A stretch of 64,000 nt of DNA, taken from contig WOGZ01000118.1 in the NCBI GenBank assembly GCA_009733775.1, positions 29,293-93,292 on the forward strand. Reading direction: 5' to 3'. This document shows positions 12,313-27,765 of the stretch, piece after piece. Below the pieces are notes generated by a model. The model saw only the letters and a list, made by a program, of their open reading frames with translations, had not been told where the DNA came from and did not search any database. Every line of letters starts with the position of its first letter. Within the stretch, counting starts at the first letter, position 1. Source of the DNA: Alectoria sarmentosa. Its lineage: Eukaryota > Ascomycota > Lecanoromycetes > Lecanorales > Parmeliaceae. Position numbers and translations under genes: made by a program.

Positions 12313-13010
12313 TTTGAGAGTATTTAAAACAACAAAGGGCGATGCGTGAGAGGAGCAGCGAGGCTTTGTAGAAAAAGGTCATTGGGAGTCCTGGGTGGGT
12401 TTGAGCGTGTTTGTGGGATTGGTGATTATCATCCTTCTGGCCATCTCTGCCTCGACCAACATTTGACGCCGCCTTTCATCAGTAAATTTTCAAATACAGG
12501 AGATGAAGGTGATGTGGACGCCATCGGCGAGATGATTGTCTGTGAAGTATGCAGAAGAGTACGTTTACCAGAAGCACCGCAAAATTTCAGGAACAAGAGC
12601 GGAGTGTTGCTTTGATCGTTTACCAAACTGTCTTTGCCTATTGACTGAAGTCTCCGGGCTTGTCACTCTCCATCGCAAATGCTTCGAGAGACGTGTGCCT
12701 GTTGACTGTGCCGATTCTCTGGCTGCGTGTCTGGAGCGCCGCAGGTTCCCCAAGAATGAAAATCTATCGGGTTTGTCGATAGGAGAACTAGGTGGTTGAA
12801 GGGCGTTAGAACGTGGCTTCCTGCTGACTAGTACTTGCGCTCTTTTGGCTCACAATTCTTGCAGAAAAATTTACACCGTTTGCCTCGTCTTATCAACCCC
12901 ATCATATGCCAAGAAGTCTCAGACAGAAAGACCGATTAGTACTTGCGAATGCAATACAGCGTATGAGATTTAAACATCAAGGCTGGTGCGATGAAATCAT
13001 TCTGAGACTA
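12313..13010. other. Intergenic region, no gene recognised
   Basis: About 700 bp between the broken DPBB gene and the 3' end of the queuine transglycosylase gene. Open frames at 12346-12615 and 12536-12799 lack any recognisable motif and overlap in conflicting frames, so they are not called. Confidence 0.35.
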
Positions 13011-14525
13011 TCATTGAACCTTCTCCGCAAATCCTTGCTGTTCTAGATTCTTAGCATCGTCGTCGGGACTAGGCAAGGCGGACTTGGCCAGCTCTTTATT
13101 TCCATCGTCAAGAGGCCGATACGCGATTGGATTCTTGCGAGGTCCGCCCTTGCCTTCAGACCTGAATTGGTAACCCCTGACTCTGTAGATCGTAAGCGTG
13201 AGAGAGATTCAACGTAAGATGCCTGGTTCTTACCTCGGACCCTGCCCCGTTTTTGCTGGTAGTGCTGCATATGTTTTCTTGAACATTGCTCGGTCGCCTT
13301 CAAAGGACCCGTTGTGTATGCTATCGCGAGCCCCAGCGAAGAAACCATCAATGATGTGGTGATTGTGCAATTGTAATAGCACCCAGCCGAGCATTTCTTT
13401 CGCGTTCAAGAGATGTTGAACAAAGGCTCGGTGGTGGTTCTTGCAAGTATAGCATTCACAGTCCGTCAGAAGTGGAGAGACGTCGTTGACAAACGTAGAG
13501 GACCACATGTCTATGCCGAGAGACAATCGTTTCTCGAGATTGGTATCGCTGTGAGCTGGGAAGGAGAAATCCAAAGCAATCCCAGCATCTGTAGCATCAG
13601 TGATGAATGGTACAGTGAAAGCGTCTATTCCCAAAGCCATGGCATCCAGTAATTTATGCGGACTAGTGGCATCACCCAAAGACAATCGAGGCAGACCACG
13701 CAGGCTCTCAGGAATAGCGTCAACGGACGCAGAATCGTAGAGAACAAGCCCAGACACGCTGTCTTTGAGCTCGTCCTGAAGCGCATCTAGGTAGTACGTC
13801 TGCTGCTCGGTCTCGATGGGTAAGATAGGTGCGAACAATGCGGTCCTTGGTGTCCCATCCTTCTCGTTTTCCATAGCAGATATCAGCTCCTTCAACCAAG
13901 CGAGTGTCCTATCACCCATCGCCTCCTTCCGTTTCACGCCTGGCTTGTGTCCGAATAGCACATCCCCCATCCCCAAGACTATATCCGGCCGGAGTTTTTG
14001 AATCGCTTCTGCGTAGTCGGTATATTCCAGCATGCCAAAACCTAGCGATGTGATGATCGATATAGCGCTCGAGGTACTCGAGGCCGCACACGGTAAAGGG
14101 GGTATCCGTCGAGTACCAAGAATAAGCAGAACGTCTTTCTGGAGAGCAATGAACTTCCGCAGAGGCGATTCGTTGGGAGCGGCTGGGAAGTTGAAGACTG
14201 GTGGGACTTGTGATTGATGGGATGATTTCTCTATAACTTGCGGGCTCCAGTAAGAGCTCGCTCATCAGCCCTTAGAAATGTCCGCAGAGGTTTCAAGCCA
14301 CTCACAATCCTCAACAGCCGTATACAGGGCGCGAGTCGACGTGCTGTCTCTCATCATGTCTTGTGAGAGATGTGGTACAGCTCCTCGTGAGCTGACTGCC
14401 ACATAATGAGGAGTATCAATTGGACTACGGCCTTGAAAGGTGAGACGGCCAACTCTGGGCTCATCCTTGTCGGACTGTGGTCTTGAAGGCTGGAAGGACA
14501 CCAGCTTCGACAAGTGTCCAGCCAT
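13011..14525 (-). CDS. QTRT2: Queuine tRNA-ribosyltransferase accessory subunit 2
   Basis: Three exons on the minus strand (14306-14525, 13234-14260, 13011-13182) give 472 residues. The N-terminus PRVGRLTFQGRSPIDTPHYV and SRGAVPHL match the TGT fold start. The core contains DIVLGMGDV, then GLPRLSLGDATSPHKLLDAM and GIDMWSSTFVNDVSPLLTDC. The zinc site is CECYTCKNHHRAF...QLHNHH (C-x-C-x2-C...H). This is the non-catalytic partner of QTRT1 in the heterodimer that inserts queuine at position 34 of GUN-anticodon tRNAs, often at the mitochondrial surface. Exon 2 begins after a 45-bp intron, near the lower size limit; exon 3 (VRGYQFRSEGKGGPRKN) restores the usual Gly/Lys-rich end. Presence of this gene implies queuine salvage. 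The ATG at 14525 is preferred over an upstream frame start because it leads straight into the conserved block. Confidence 0.9.
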
Positions 14526-15556
14526 GGGAAGCAGGTCTGCGGCAGGCTTTGCCCGGAGGCCGCCACGGAGGAGAGTCGATCCTGCAATTCTACAGGTTGG
14601 AAATGGATTCACATTTGTCGTTCCAGCTTATTTTGATGTCATTCTGCTGCTAGCACTCTGACTCTGAGGCTCATACTGAAATGTTCTCTGGTGTTTCTTT
14701 TTTTTCACTGCTTCAGGGAAGCTGAGCGAGGGGCGGCGCTTAGAGCGCCTGTTTCACTTGGCGTGCCACCCTCCGTAAGCCTGAATCATTTCGCCGGATG
14801 TTATGGGTCTTTAGACTCATTAGCATCATATATCTTCTGAGTTTTGGCCCTGTCGTTCAAGCTCAAGAAGCATACAGATGGGCAGGAGGCTCAGCATTCC
14901 TTCCCTTGACTTTCATTGATACTCTGTCTTTTCCACTATTCTACAGCTATCTGATATACCAAGATCCCATTCGTTGTGATTGGTTTCAGACACAAGTTCC
15001 GCCTTGCCACGAATCCATAGTAAACAATCTCGGTCGCTTCCGGTCGTTTACGCCCTTGAAATTACATGGATAAAAACCGGCGATCCCAAAGAGGCCTGGA
15101 TTGCCGGTGAGCAAGCCACGAGTGCTGTCAGTAACATGGGGAACTGGCGTTTGCCTGTGGATTCGAGTGGCTTCTTTTCAACAGCATCCAGTATGTCTGC
15201 GAGTTATCTGCGATACAGACTACTTGTTCCTTGAGGCTCTTCAATCGTGTGCCCTTGGATGCTCTTATTGCCATGCCGTCGTCCGGACCTCGTCCCAGAC
15301 GAGACTCAGACTAGCTCAGCGAAAGTGATTCAGTACTAGTACATGAGAAAACATCCTTAAAGCCCGTCTTCGATCGATAAGATTCATGAATGCTCAACAT
15401 CGAAATTGCGGACGAGCATAATCCGTGCTTCGGGATTTCAAGGCTTCCGAGGCCAAAGAGCGCTATTTGGTCCTGCCAGATATTTAGAGAATGGAATAGA
15501 TACACGACAATGGATATCCTCTTCAACGCTCGGCCGTGAGACCTCGCCTTCGCCCT
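14526..15556. other. Intergenic region with a doubtful small secreted ORF (14798-15073, +)
   Basis: Upstream region of QTRT2 and downstream of the thaumatin-like gene. One plus-strand open frame, 14798-15073 (91 residues), begins with a hydrophobic leader (MLWVFRLISIIYLLSFG) ending in a plausible VQAQ cleavage site. It has no recognised domain, only two Cys and no splice support. It could be a small secreted protein or chance. Confidence 0.2.
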
Positions 15557-16637
15557 CTATAGCGCACGACCATGGGACCTCGCCTTTGCAACATGTTTCT
15601 TGAGATGTCGGTGCTCATGATGGCTACGCGCATGCGGCAACCCGGAACCTCCTTCATCATGCTCCATCGCCTGCTCTACCACCGTAAGCGGCTTCTCTGG
15701 TGCCTGCACCGCGCGCTTCGACGCCTGGTCATTGCCCTTTCCCTGCATTGCTGGTGCACCGCACCCCATTTCTTCGGTCCCAACGCAGCATGAGACATTT
15801 GGTGTTCCTGTATTTCCATCATTCGCGACGTTGTCGTTTGGGAAAGTATACGCGACGCCTTGACACGGCAAGAACCAAGGATCGGCGGGCCCATCGGGCA
15901 CTCCCTGCATGGGGTTCAGGCAGACGGCATCTTCGCCGACGGTATTGTTGCAAGGTCCGCTAACGTCCCATAGGTTGGTATTGCACCCAGTGACAGGGGC
16001 GGTAGCGTCCGAGCAGACAATGGGTACGGAGAACCCGTCGACGTAGCTGACATCGAGGTCGTTCCATACGGTAGTGCTGCCTTCGATTTTACTGCCGTCG
16101 GCGTCGGTGGTCTTGCCAATAACGATTCTGCCTGCCCAGTTTGTGGGGAACACTACTTGTGTAGTGGTTCCTAGCGGAGCTGGCTGTGGGGCGCCAACAG
16201 CGCTTGGGGAGCCGCTATTTTGGAAGTATGAGACAGATAAAGGGGCCGTCCAGTAATTGGTTATGGCTATAGTCATGACGCCTGCATTGACAGGTGCTGG
16301 CGCTACACTGATAACGGAGGCCGGTATGGTGGCGTTCTGAAGTACGGCACCTTGCGATTTCTCCACAGACAAAGCAGTCGTCATGGGAGTAGCTATCGGA
16401 TTGGAAGCAACTGTGACCACCGCCGATGTTAATACCGTGATAGGTGATCCTAGAACGTCACTGGGTCAGCATGCTGTATGATGATAGGTTTCGAAGGCGG
16501 CCAAGCCATCAACGCAGTATACCAGAAGTTGGGGTTTCCGCTTCGCCGAATGTGGACCACTGATGTTCCCTTTGGGCAGTGACCTGCCAGGGACCCGCGA
16601 GGGTGAAGAGTAAGGCCAGGATTCGATAAGTCGTCAT
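15557..16637 (-). CDS. Thaumatin-like secreted protein
   Basis: Two exons on the minus strand (16523-16637 and 15557-16449) give 335 residues. A 73-bp intron (gtatac...ctag) joins PTSG to SPITVLTS in frame. Residues 1-22 are a signal peptide (MTTYRILALLFTLAGPWQVT). The body shows thaumatin-family features: ITNYWTAPLSVSYF, the GRIVIGKTT strand, DVSYVDGFSVPI and paired cysteines (VCSDATAPVTGC, SCCVGTEEMGC). The tail is rich in His and basic residues (HHEHRHLKKHVAKARSHGR), unusual for the family. Fungal thaumatin-like proteins are secreted and some bind or cut beta-1,3-glucan; activity here is not established. A Ser/Thr/Ala-rich stretch between signal peptide and domain suggests O-glycosylation. 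Confidence 0.8.
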
Positions 16638-18676
16638 TTTGAAAGAAAAGTCTCCGAGGAGGATTGTTTGTGAAGGAATTGACTACTTCGTGTAGAAGTT
16701 ATATCTATGAATGAAAAAGAACGGAAAGCAAGCTACAAGCTGCGAGAAGGAGCCCCAGGCTGTTGGGAAACTGTCAAGCTTCGAAAGGAATGTGGGTGCT
16801 GAAAGAGCGTCGTCACCTACAACGTCGGTGGTAAGCAAAAGGAAGGATGGTGCTGGAGGGGAAGCACGAGGTTGTATATTCTAGGTATATGCCGAAGATA
16901 TCATTACCAGAGTGATGGGACGTGAGCGTTGGCAGCATAATCATCTAATGGATATGGTATCCTTGCAAGGGGCGCTTAAAGATGCTTTGTGAGTTTTGCT
17001 GTCCCCACTCCTCCACATGGCTTCTAAGCCACATTGAGGAGCATGGGCCCGGTCCAGACGCTTGAATCCACGGATTGAGCAATATCAAGCCAAAGTTTTT
17101 CAAGAGCCGTTGCATTTCAAGGAAGCAAAACCGAATCTATAGGCAGACAAATCACCAATCTCCTGCAATGAATCAACGAGTAGACGATGTACAGACCTTA
17201 AAAGTAGCGGGTCCCGCATACCCCAATGATGGATGTCAACATGTTGCATTTCGTGACGTGACTTGGGGACTCGGCCAATGGTACAGTACTTGCCGCCAGG
17301 ATGACGGCTGACATGCCTTGAGCAGCGTACCCCTGAAAGCCTCGTTCACACACATAGCTATGCCGAGAATGCAGGAAGCGCTCGTGGCTATGAGGGCAAA
17401 ACGGAAAGCTACACGGGTGCAGGAGTTGCCTGGCCAAACTCATAGGCTATTGTAGAGAGCATTTCCGATGAGATGTTTCGGCAGGCAGAGAGAGAGAGGT
17501 GAGAGGTGAGAGGTGTGAAGGTTCGTTTGAATGCTTTGTGCTGTGACTGGTGAGTGAGCGAGGGGCCAATCTTAAAAATTAAGGTAGACTTTAGTATTGG
17601 GGGTCGGGTGCAGCCAACCGCAGGCTTGGTCTTTGCGTGGCGCTGTCTGCATGATACCCAGGGTAAGGTACCTAGAGATTATAGAGTACAAAGTAGACTA
17701 CTGTATCGAGGGCATTGCGTACATGTACATGCGTAGGCATGCGTATACATGCGCTAGGACGTCAGGAAATGATTGGGTAAAAGTTTCAAAATATTATCAA
17801 AGTGTAAAATTAATTGGTGGTTGGATATATTAGTAAGCAAGAGAAAATATGTACAGAGTACTTAGAGTATAGAATAGCGTTGAATGTTGATGCACAAAAT
17901 AAAGTAATGATAATGCACTCTCACTCGTACATGATGCACCAGCACGGCATAATCCTTCCGCCTTATCCAAAGCTGTCGGCTGAGCGCCCACCAGCCTGTC
18001 CCAGATTCTCGGGTTTCGAAAGATGCCTCGGTCAGTCGGTAAGAAGGAAAGCTTGTGTGAAAGCTTGAATAATGAATAATATTAATGCCGGCAGAGCCCT
18101 ATGTATCAATCATCAATCATCAATCATCATCATCAATCATCAATAATTTTGTTCCGTAGAAAAAGAAAAATGCAAGGAAGATTAAAAAGCCTATCCTTCG
18201 ACCTGACATCTTCTTCCTCTATGTCCTTGACTTGTACCTCGGCCGTCATTTGTGCTGTGGTTGTAGAGACGTTGTCGTGTAACGGTGAGGACTGAACCAA
18301 TCTGCGCCTGGACTGGCGGATCCACCAATCACAAATTCCCGAGCTGCTTAGTCATTCATACCTTCAGGAGAGTGGGAGAAAATATGCCCCGTCCAGTCAG
18401 TTCACTACTGTCCAGTGTCCTTGAGCTCTATATAGGGAGTTTACCCGTGAATTGACACTCTTGAAAGCGTCGGGCCTATACCCTACGACAGGCTCGCAAT
18501 TTTGATGCCAGATTGAACTTGCTGCCTACTATCTACTGGTCGTGCGGCTCCAATTTGTCCATTTGCCCACAGCTCTTTCATCTCAACCTACTTCTCCAAC
18601 CCAACCATGTCCATACAATGAGTCTCATAACCTTCACTACGCATCAAGTCTTGTGCAGCTTTTCGTTGCGTCCGTT
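16638..18676. other. 2-kb intergenic region with simple repeats
   Basis: No gene was recognised. It contains the upstream region of the thaumatin-like gene, a GA/GAGAGGT-rich stretch near 17490-17515, alternating ACATG/GCATGCG motifs at about 17715-17757, an AATC tract at 18105-18145, and the promoter of the PQ-loop gene with a TATA-like ctatatagg at about 18429. Short open frames here are not convincing. Confidence 0.4.
18105..18145. repeat. Simple repeat, ATCAATC units
   Basis: About six imperfect copies of a 7-nt unit (atcaatc/atcatca) in a row. Microsatellite-type sequence in intergenic DNA. Confidence 0.85.
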
Positions 18677-19594
18677 ATGGCGTTTGTCGCAACGTTGATC
18701 TCTTCCTTCACTCCTCTCTTGTATGTCTTCTCTCCCAGCTGCCTTGTGCCATTTTATCACTGACCTCTCGTCGGTACAGTCTCATGTTCTCTCCTCTTAC
18801 ATCCTATACCGATCAGATCCTCTCCATTCACCGAAATCGTACCTCTGCTGGCTTCTCTCTCGACATCCCTTTGATCATGCTTACAGCGTCGATCTTGAAG
18901 ATCTTTTATTGGCCTGGCGCTCGTTATGACCTCGCTCTTCTCATACAAGCTGCAATCATGGTGGCTGTTCAAGTGGTACTGCTAAAAGTTGCACTGGACA
19001 ATAGACCTCCGTGGCGGGGAGAGGGACCTTTCAAGAGTATGGAGCCGGGCAGACCTTGGGGTTTCTGGAGATGGAGGGCGCAGCGGCCGTGAGTGCATTC
19101 CTTTCGGACGTTGCACTGTTCCAGTCTGGACTTGGGATCCCATAGACTACGAGAAGGTACCAGGACTATCCGAAATGCTAACTCTTTGGCCTTGCAGGTA
19201 CTGGGAATACCTTCTCGGCTTGACGCTCTCTCTACTCGTCATCCATACCTTGATTCGGCCCACCGCGGCCTCCCTCTACACCAACGTCATCGGCTACGTT
19301 GGGCTTGCGATCGAAGCTGTGCTTCCGCTTCCGCAGATCTTCTCCAATCAACGCGTTCAATCCTGTAAGGGGTTCCGGCTGTCGGTATTGGTGAACTGGC
19401 TCTTAGGAGATGCGATGAAGATGGGGTTTTTCTTCATGTCAGAGCCGGGCAAGGTGCCATGGGCGTTCAAGCTGTGCGGCATCTTTCAAGCCTGCTGTGA
19501 TGTAGGTCTGGGTGCCCAATACTGGGTTTATGGAGATGGGCAAGAGGACATGGCTCGAAATGGGGGATTGGCGAAAGATGGGAGATTGACTTGA
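18677..19594 (+). CDS. PQ-loop repeat membrane protein (SLC66A2/ANY1-like)
   Basis: Three exons (18677-18720, 18780-19088, 19198-19594) give 249 residues. The first PQ-loop region reads SPLTSYTDQILSIHRNRTS, followed by GFSLDIPLIMLTASILKIFYW. The second repeat is AVLPLPQIFSNQRVQSCKGF, with LVNWLLGDAMKMGFFF. About seven hydrophobic segments are visible. Such proteins sit in Golgi/endosome or vacuole membranes; SLC66A2 and yeast Any1 influence phospholipid asymmetry, while others in the clan move amino acids. Exon borders fit consensus (GTATGT donor, GTGAGT donor) and restore conserved residues (P-YWEYLLG). The ATG at 18677 is the only in-frame ATG before the first splice site and gives MAFVATLISSFTPLF, a good first helix. 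Assignment within the PQ-loop clan is by similarity of layout. Confidence 0.88.
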
Positions 19595-21564
19595 CCACAC
19601 CGTAGGGATTACTGTAGTGCTCTAGTCGTCAGACGCGATAGCCCTTATCTCTAAATGGTTTACCCAGGGATAAAGTTGCTGGACGCGACGGGTAGTCTAT
19701 GAGCCTGCAGCAAACAGTAGGTAGTGCTATCCATCTTTTTTTGCATTTCTGCCACGATTACGTGCACCAGCGTGTAGGCCGTTTGAAAAACACAGACGGG
19801 GGGAAGGGAAAATGACGGGATGGCGGAATTTTGCCCCTATGTAATTGACTTTTATGTTTCCATCAGGCCAAGCCCACCGGTCAGGAAGTTGATACTAATT
19901 GTTACTTGGGTAGTTGATCATTTGATTCACTGATCCAGATGAAAACACCGGTCAGGAAGTTGATATTGATTGTTACTTGGGTAGTTGATCATTTGATTCA
20001 CTGATCCAGATGAAGACGCTAAGCGCTCAGGCCGCAAGCGAACAGATGTGAGCTTCCCTTCAGCGTTCCACTTCCGAGTGTGAGTTGCCCCCAACTCCAT
20101 TCAAATTCGGCATTGGCCCTTTTGTCCACCAGGCAGGTCCTTTTTGTTTATCAAACAAGGACGCGTAATGATGATGCTGTCAATTTGATACCGAGTATTA
20201 GTATTATTAATATTACCCTCGCCTTTCTTCGTCTTCTCCGGGAACAGGCATGGCGCAATAAGCAACAGGGTGGATGCTCACTAGAGTACTTTACTTGACC
20301 TACTTTACTCTGCCAAGAATGAATGACCTTGGATTAATAAGAATAATGCACTTGCACCAGAAACAAGGGTACTCCAATCAGAACATGGCAAGGCGGCTCT
20401 GTCACCAGAGGTGAACACGTTACAGTACTGTGATAGTAACCAGTCCAGTCCAGCTACCGGGTTAGTAAGTATTTTTTGGATTGAACTCTCCCCCCAAACT
20501 TGTAATTTATCATCCAAAGCCAGGAGATGCAATCTACGGTACCGCAATTGACTTTTCCCTTTGCAACATCTTGATCCTTCGCCTTTGCCTCGTCTTCTTC
20601 CTCTAGATCTGTCCTTCCCGCATAGCAGGGCGATTTGCATTCTTCCCACTTCCCAATTCCCACTACCATCCTAGTTCCCAACGTCCGGTTGAGGAAGCTT
20701 CTCTACAGACTACCCCAAGGCCGTAAAGTCCAAGGGGTCGGCATGGCTTGCAACGCGCACAACTGGTGAGACGGTGGCCTCGTGTGCCAAATTCTCCGTC
20801 TTTGATTCGCTCATGGTTTCGAGCACAATGGAGTCGTGGATGGCCTGTGCGGAGGATTCGGAGGGTGCATTTGCATGATTAATGTCGTTTCGCATTCGAC
20901 GCTAGGGTGTTCCCGAAGGAGGCCATGGTCTTGATAGGCCTCTTCTTGCTTGAAAGTTGAAACCTGAACTTGATGAGATGACAGTGACACCCCTGAGTAC
21001 TATGTAGTAGAGTTCGCGCGTGGCCATCTACTTTATGAGACTTCTGGCTATGAGACTGCAGCCACCTCCCTGCACCTTCGGCCCGCAACGCCATAACGTA
21101 AAGTACTTTAGGTAAAGTATGCTTATGAAATATGAATTATGCTGCTTGTGCTTTACGACTACATATTGATACTCATACTTACCAGCCTCACCCCCCAGCT
21201 TTGGTCATAATTCGTTAGCTTTGTTTCGTCTGGCTCTGGCATGTATAGTACCCGAAACCATCGAGCCAACCAGCTCTCGAGTCTTTGAAGCTGAAAATGC
21301 TAAAGTACTTGGGGTACTGTAATCTGCTGCAGAAACGCGCGTCTCCGTCTCCGTGTCCTGGCCGGTACCTGAAGTGATTACCTGAGTACCTGAGTACCTG
21401 CATACAAGAACCCGTCTCGCCATGCACATTTCTTTCTCATCCACTCTCTTTCACCTGCCATTTCACAAACAGCCTTTCGTTGATCGAAATTACGTTCATT
21501 CACAACAAACTGTTCTTGTCTAGTCTTCTTATCGATCGCCTCTCCCATCCAATAACAGCTCGAG
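19595..21564. other. 2-kb intergenic region, only a tandem duplication and doubtful ORFs
   Basis: Between the PQ-loop gene and the small secreted protein. It holds the 71-bp duplication listed separately. Minus-strand frames 20305-20681 and 20710-20895 have no recognised motif; the second (61 residues) lies just behind a 15-codon frame starting MASFGNTLASNAKRH and might be the end of a small split gene. A TATA-poor promoter for the 21565 gene probably lies at 21300-21560. Confidence 0.35.
19875..20016. repeat. 71-bp direct tandem duplication (two copies)
   Basis: Copy 1 at 19875-19945 and copy 2 at 19946-20016, both beginning caccggtcaggaagttgata. They differ at a few positions, mostly transitions. 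The repeat lies 3' of the PQ-loop gene in non-coding DNA. Confidence 0.9.
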
Positions 21565-21870
21565 ATGCATTCGTCTTTCGTCACCGTCTTCCTCGCTGTC
21601 CTAGCCCCCATGGTCGTCCTCTCGAGTCCTCAATGGCACCCTCACGGCCCTCCTCCCAATCCCCACAAGTGGCACCACGGACCACCGGGTCTCAATCCAA
21701 GCGCTACCGCCTCTATTTCTGCCGGCATCCTGCCCACTGGCGGCTTTCTGCCTACTGGTGTATCGGGCCACGGCTCTACAGGAACCCCAAAGAAGGCGGC
21801 TGAGAAGAAGAAGGAGGCAGCAGGAGCACCTGCTGCTGGTGCTACGGCTTCCCTTACTTTTTACGATTAG
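21565..21870 (+). CDS. Small secreted proline/histidine-rich protein, hypothetical
   Basis: Single-exon frame of 101 residues. MHSSFVTVFLAVLAPMVVLS is a clear signal peptide with cleavage near LSS-PQ. The mature part is rich in Pro, His, Gly and Ala (PQWHPHGPPPNPHKWHHGPP), then SATASISAGILPTGGFLPTG, then a Lys/Glu run and an Ala-rich end. There is no cysteine and no known domain. A low-complexity composition like this fits a wall-associated or secreted protein of unknown role. A pyrimidine-rich leader precedes the ATG. Its context and codon choice look genuine, but there is no family evidence. Confidence 0.5.
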   Translation: MHSSFVTVFLAVLAPMVVLSSPQWHPHGPPPNPHKWHHGPPGLNPSATASISAGILPTGGFLPTGVSGHGSTGTPKKAAEKKKEAAGAPAAGATASLTFYD

Positions 21871-23074
21871 AATTGGAAGTGATGCCTTCGAGCCCAGGTA
21901 CATCCTCTCACGTTCCCCCACAAGGATCAGAACAGTACGATAACGTGATCTTACCCAGACAGCATTTGCATACTCCCTTCAGGGCTCTGCACCCACCTAC
22001 CTCGCCTTCCAACCATCCACTTCGACGGGAGCATCGCATAGATGAGTTTTGTCGTTGCATATATTCAGTCGCTGTTCGTGACACATCATTGCACGTCCAC
22101 CATCACAGCCTGGTCGAGTCGAAGCCGCAGGGCGGCGGGTCACAATTTTCTCTTGATGGGGGTGTCAGGGACTTTAGCTGTAATTATTACTTCAAACATG
22201 AACCGCACTCTTTTGAAAAGGGCAAGGCCAATCCAAAATGTATCAAGATTGACATCTGAGTGTATCCAACATCAACAGTGATTGATCTTGAGAACTCGCG
22301 CATTCACGTTCGCCCCCAACCAGCCCTCGCTCGCGACACATGCCCTCGATTAAATCCTTGCGTCAAGAACAATCAGCATCTTGACCGCCAACCGCCTTCC
22401 CCGAGGGGATGGTGGTTGTGTTTCACCATGGCTTGGCACCGAAGTCAATCCGATCGCAACCTCACGGGACTAGTAGGGGCCCAGTTTCCAATTGTGATGA
22501 CAAACATCATCTCCGTGTCAGCGCATGACTTGTCAAGACTAGGGTACCTCGATGCGTTGCAAATCTTCCATTGGCACGGCGTGGACGCAACCATCAAGAC
22601 TAGGTGGCACGGTGAGGTGGGCAAGGTGGGCAACGTTGCAAAATTCCCCGTCAGGAGCTCATCGTCTTCCTGGATCAGTCGGGTGCTAGCATGCCTTCCC
22701 TTGTGTGGACGTCTTGGGCAGGAGACTTCGGGAAGTCGGCTATTCAGTCAGTCGACGAGAATCTCAATTTTACCCGGGAGAAATCCGCCAATCGGACTAA
22801 TCTGTATGATATGTTGATCTGATCCATATTCACAGACTCTCTCTCAATCAATGCACGCTGCGTTCTAGTGTACAAAACCCATCGTTTCCACGGCAAATGA
22901 GCCATCCGGAGCCATCCGTTAGTTTCTAGTGCCATGCCGGTTCTCCTGCCCTGGGCATGGAGCCAAGGAGATCATCCTTTCCCCAGACTCCAAAAAGACC
23001 CAAAGCAGCAGCTAGTGATGCTCGCTCCAAAAAAAAATTGCAGAGTGCTGTGAATACAGTAGGTGGGCGAAGGA
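21871..23074. other. Intergenic region, no gene recognised
   Basis: About 1.2 kb. The plus-strand frame 22260-22817 is the longest but has no motif, no consistent composition and no good splice sites. The region contains the 3' ends of both flanking genes. Confidence 0.35.
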
Positions 23075-27129
<4,055 letters not shown>

Positions 27130-27765
27130 GTTTGGCAAGAGAAAGTGAAAAAAGAAAGGTCGGAACAGGTGATGCGGGCGGGCCCTTTGTCATGCGGAAC
27201 CAGCTGCTTTGCAAGACCACAGCTGCTGATAGTAGAGGATCGGGATTGAAGTCGTATGGACTGTAGGCGACTTATGGAATATGTCGTTGCAGGTTCCTTG
27301 AAATGTTCATGGGGCGCGGATGATGATGACGAAGTCTGCTACTTAACTTTGGCCGTGTGTTGAAAAATGCCAGCTTCTTGGAAAATAGATACGTTATTTA
27401 TAATACCCGTCTGTCACTAGTATCTTACATACCTACTCCTGCAGCTCCCCATACTTGCAAACAACATGTAGAATATCAAAAAGATCCCGTCTCTCTTTTG
27501 TGATCGTGTTCGTGTTCGTGTTGATCGCATTGCCTTGCAGCATGCTTTGCCCAGGTGGGGCTCGCTTCTCCGCAACTTGATCACCGCTCTTTCGGCCCTC
27601 TCTCTCTCTTCTCTCTCTCTCTCTCTCTCTCTTTCGCCGTCTCTCTCTCTCCGCACCGAAGGACGGATTGTATTCTTCGACATTACGCAACTAATTTGGC
27701 ATGAACGGCTGGATAATTGCCATGACTGAGCCATAGCCTCACCCTTGCTGCATGGCAGCTACGCA
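27130..27765. promoter_or_regulatory. Divergent promoter region UBP15 / mitochondrial kinase, with CT tract
   Basis: The 636-bp spacer separates two divergent start codons. A (CT)n tract at about 27598-27652, interrupted by ttcgccg, dominates its right half and could act as a nucleosome-excluding promoter element for the kinase gene. Open frames over the tract (for example 27433-27690, minus) are low-complexity artefacts. Confidence 0.5.
27598..27652. repeat. CT dinucleotide tract
   Basis: Nearly pure alternating C and T over about 55 bp with one interruption (tttcgccg). Simple repeat in the divergent promoter. Confidence 0.9.

Noticed and set aside
14798..15073. Small ORF with hydrophobic leader
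   Set aside because: Only a leader-like start; no domain, no conserved pattern, and overlapping frames are equally open. Mentioned only within the intergenic entry.
20710..20895. 61-residue minus-strand ORF (MRNDINHANAP...), with a 15-codon frame MASFGNTLASNAKRH just upstream
   Set aside because: A faint resemblance to small conidiation (Con-6-like) proteins needs a frameshift and gaps. Not strong enough to call.
22260..22817. 185-codon plus-strand ORF
   Set aside because: No motif, irregular composition and no splice or promoter support.
27417..27734. ORFs rich in RERERE across the CT tract
   Set aside because: Translation of a dinucleotide repeat, not a protein.
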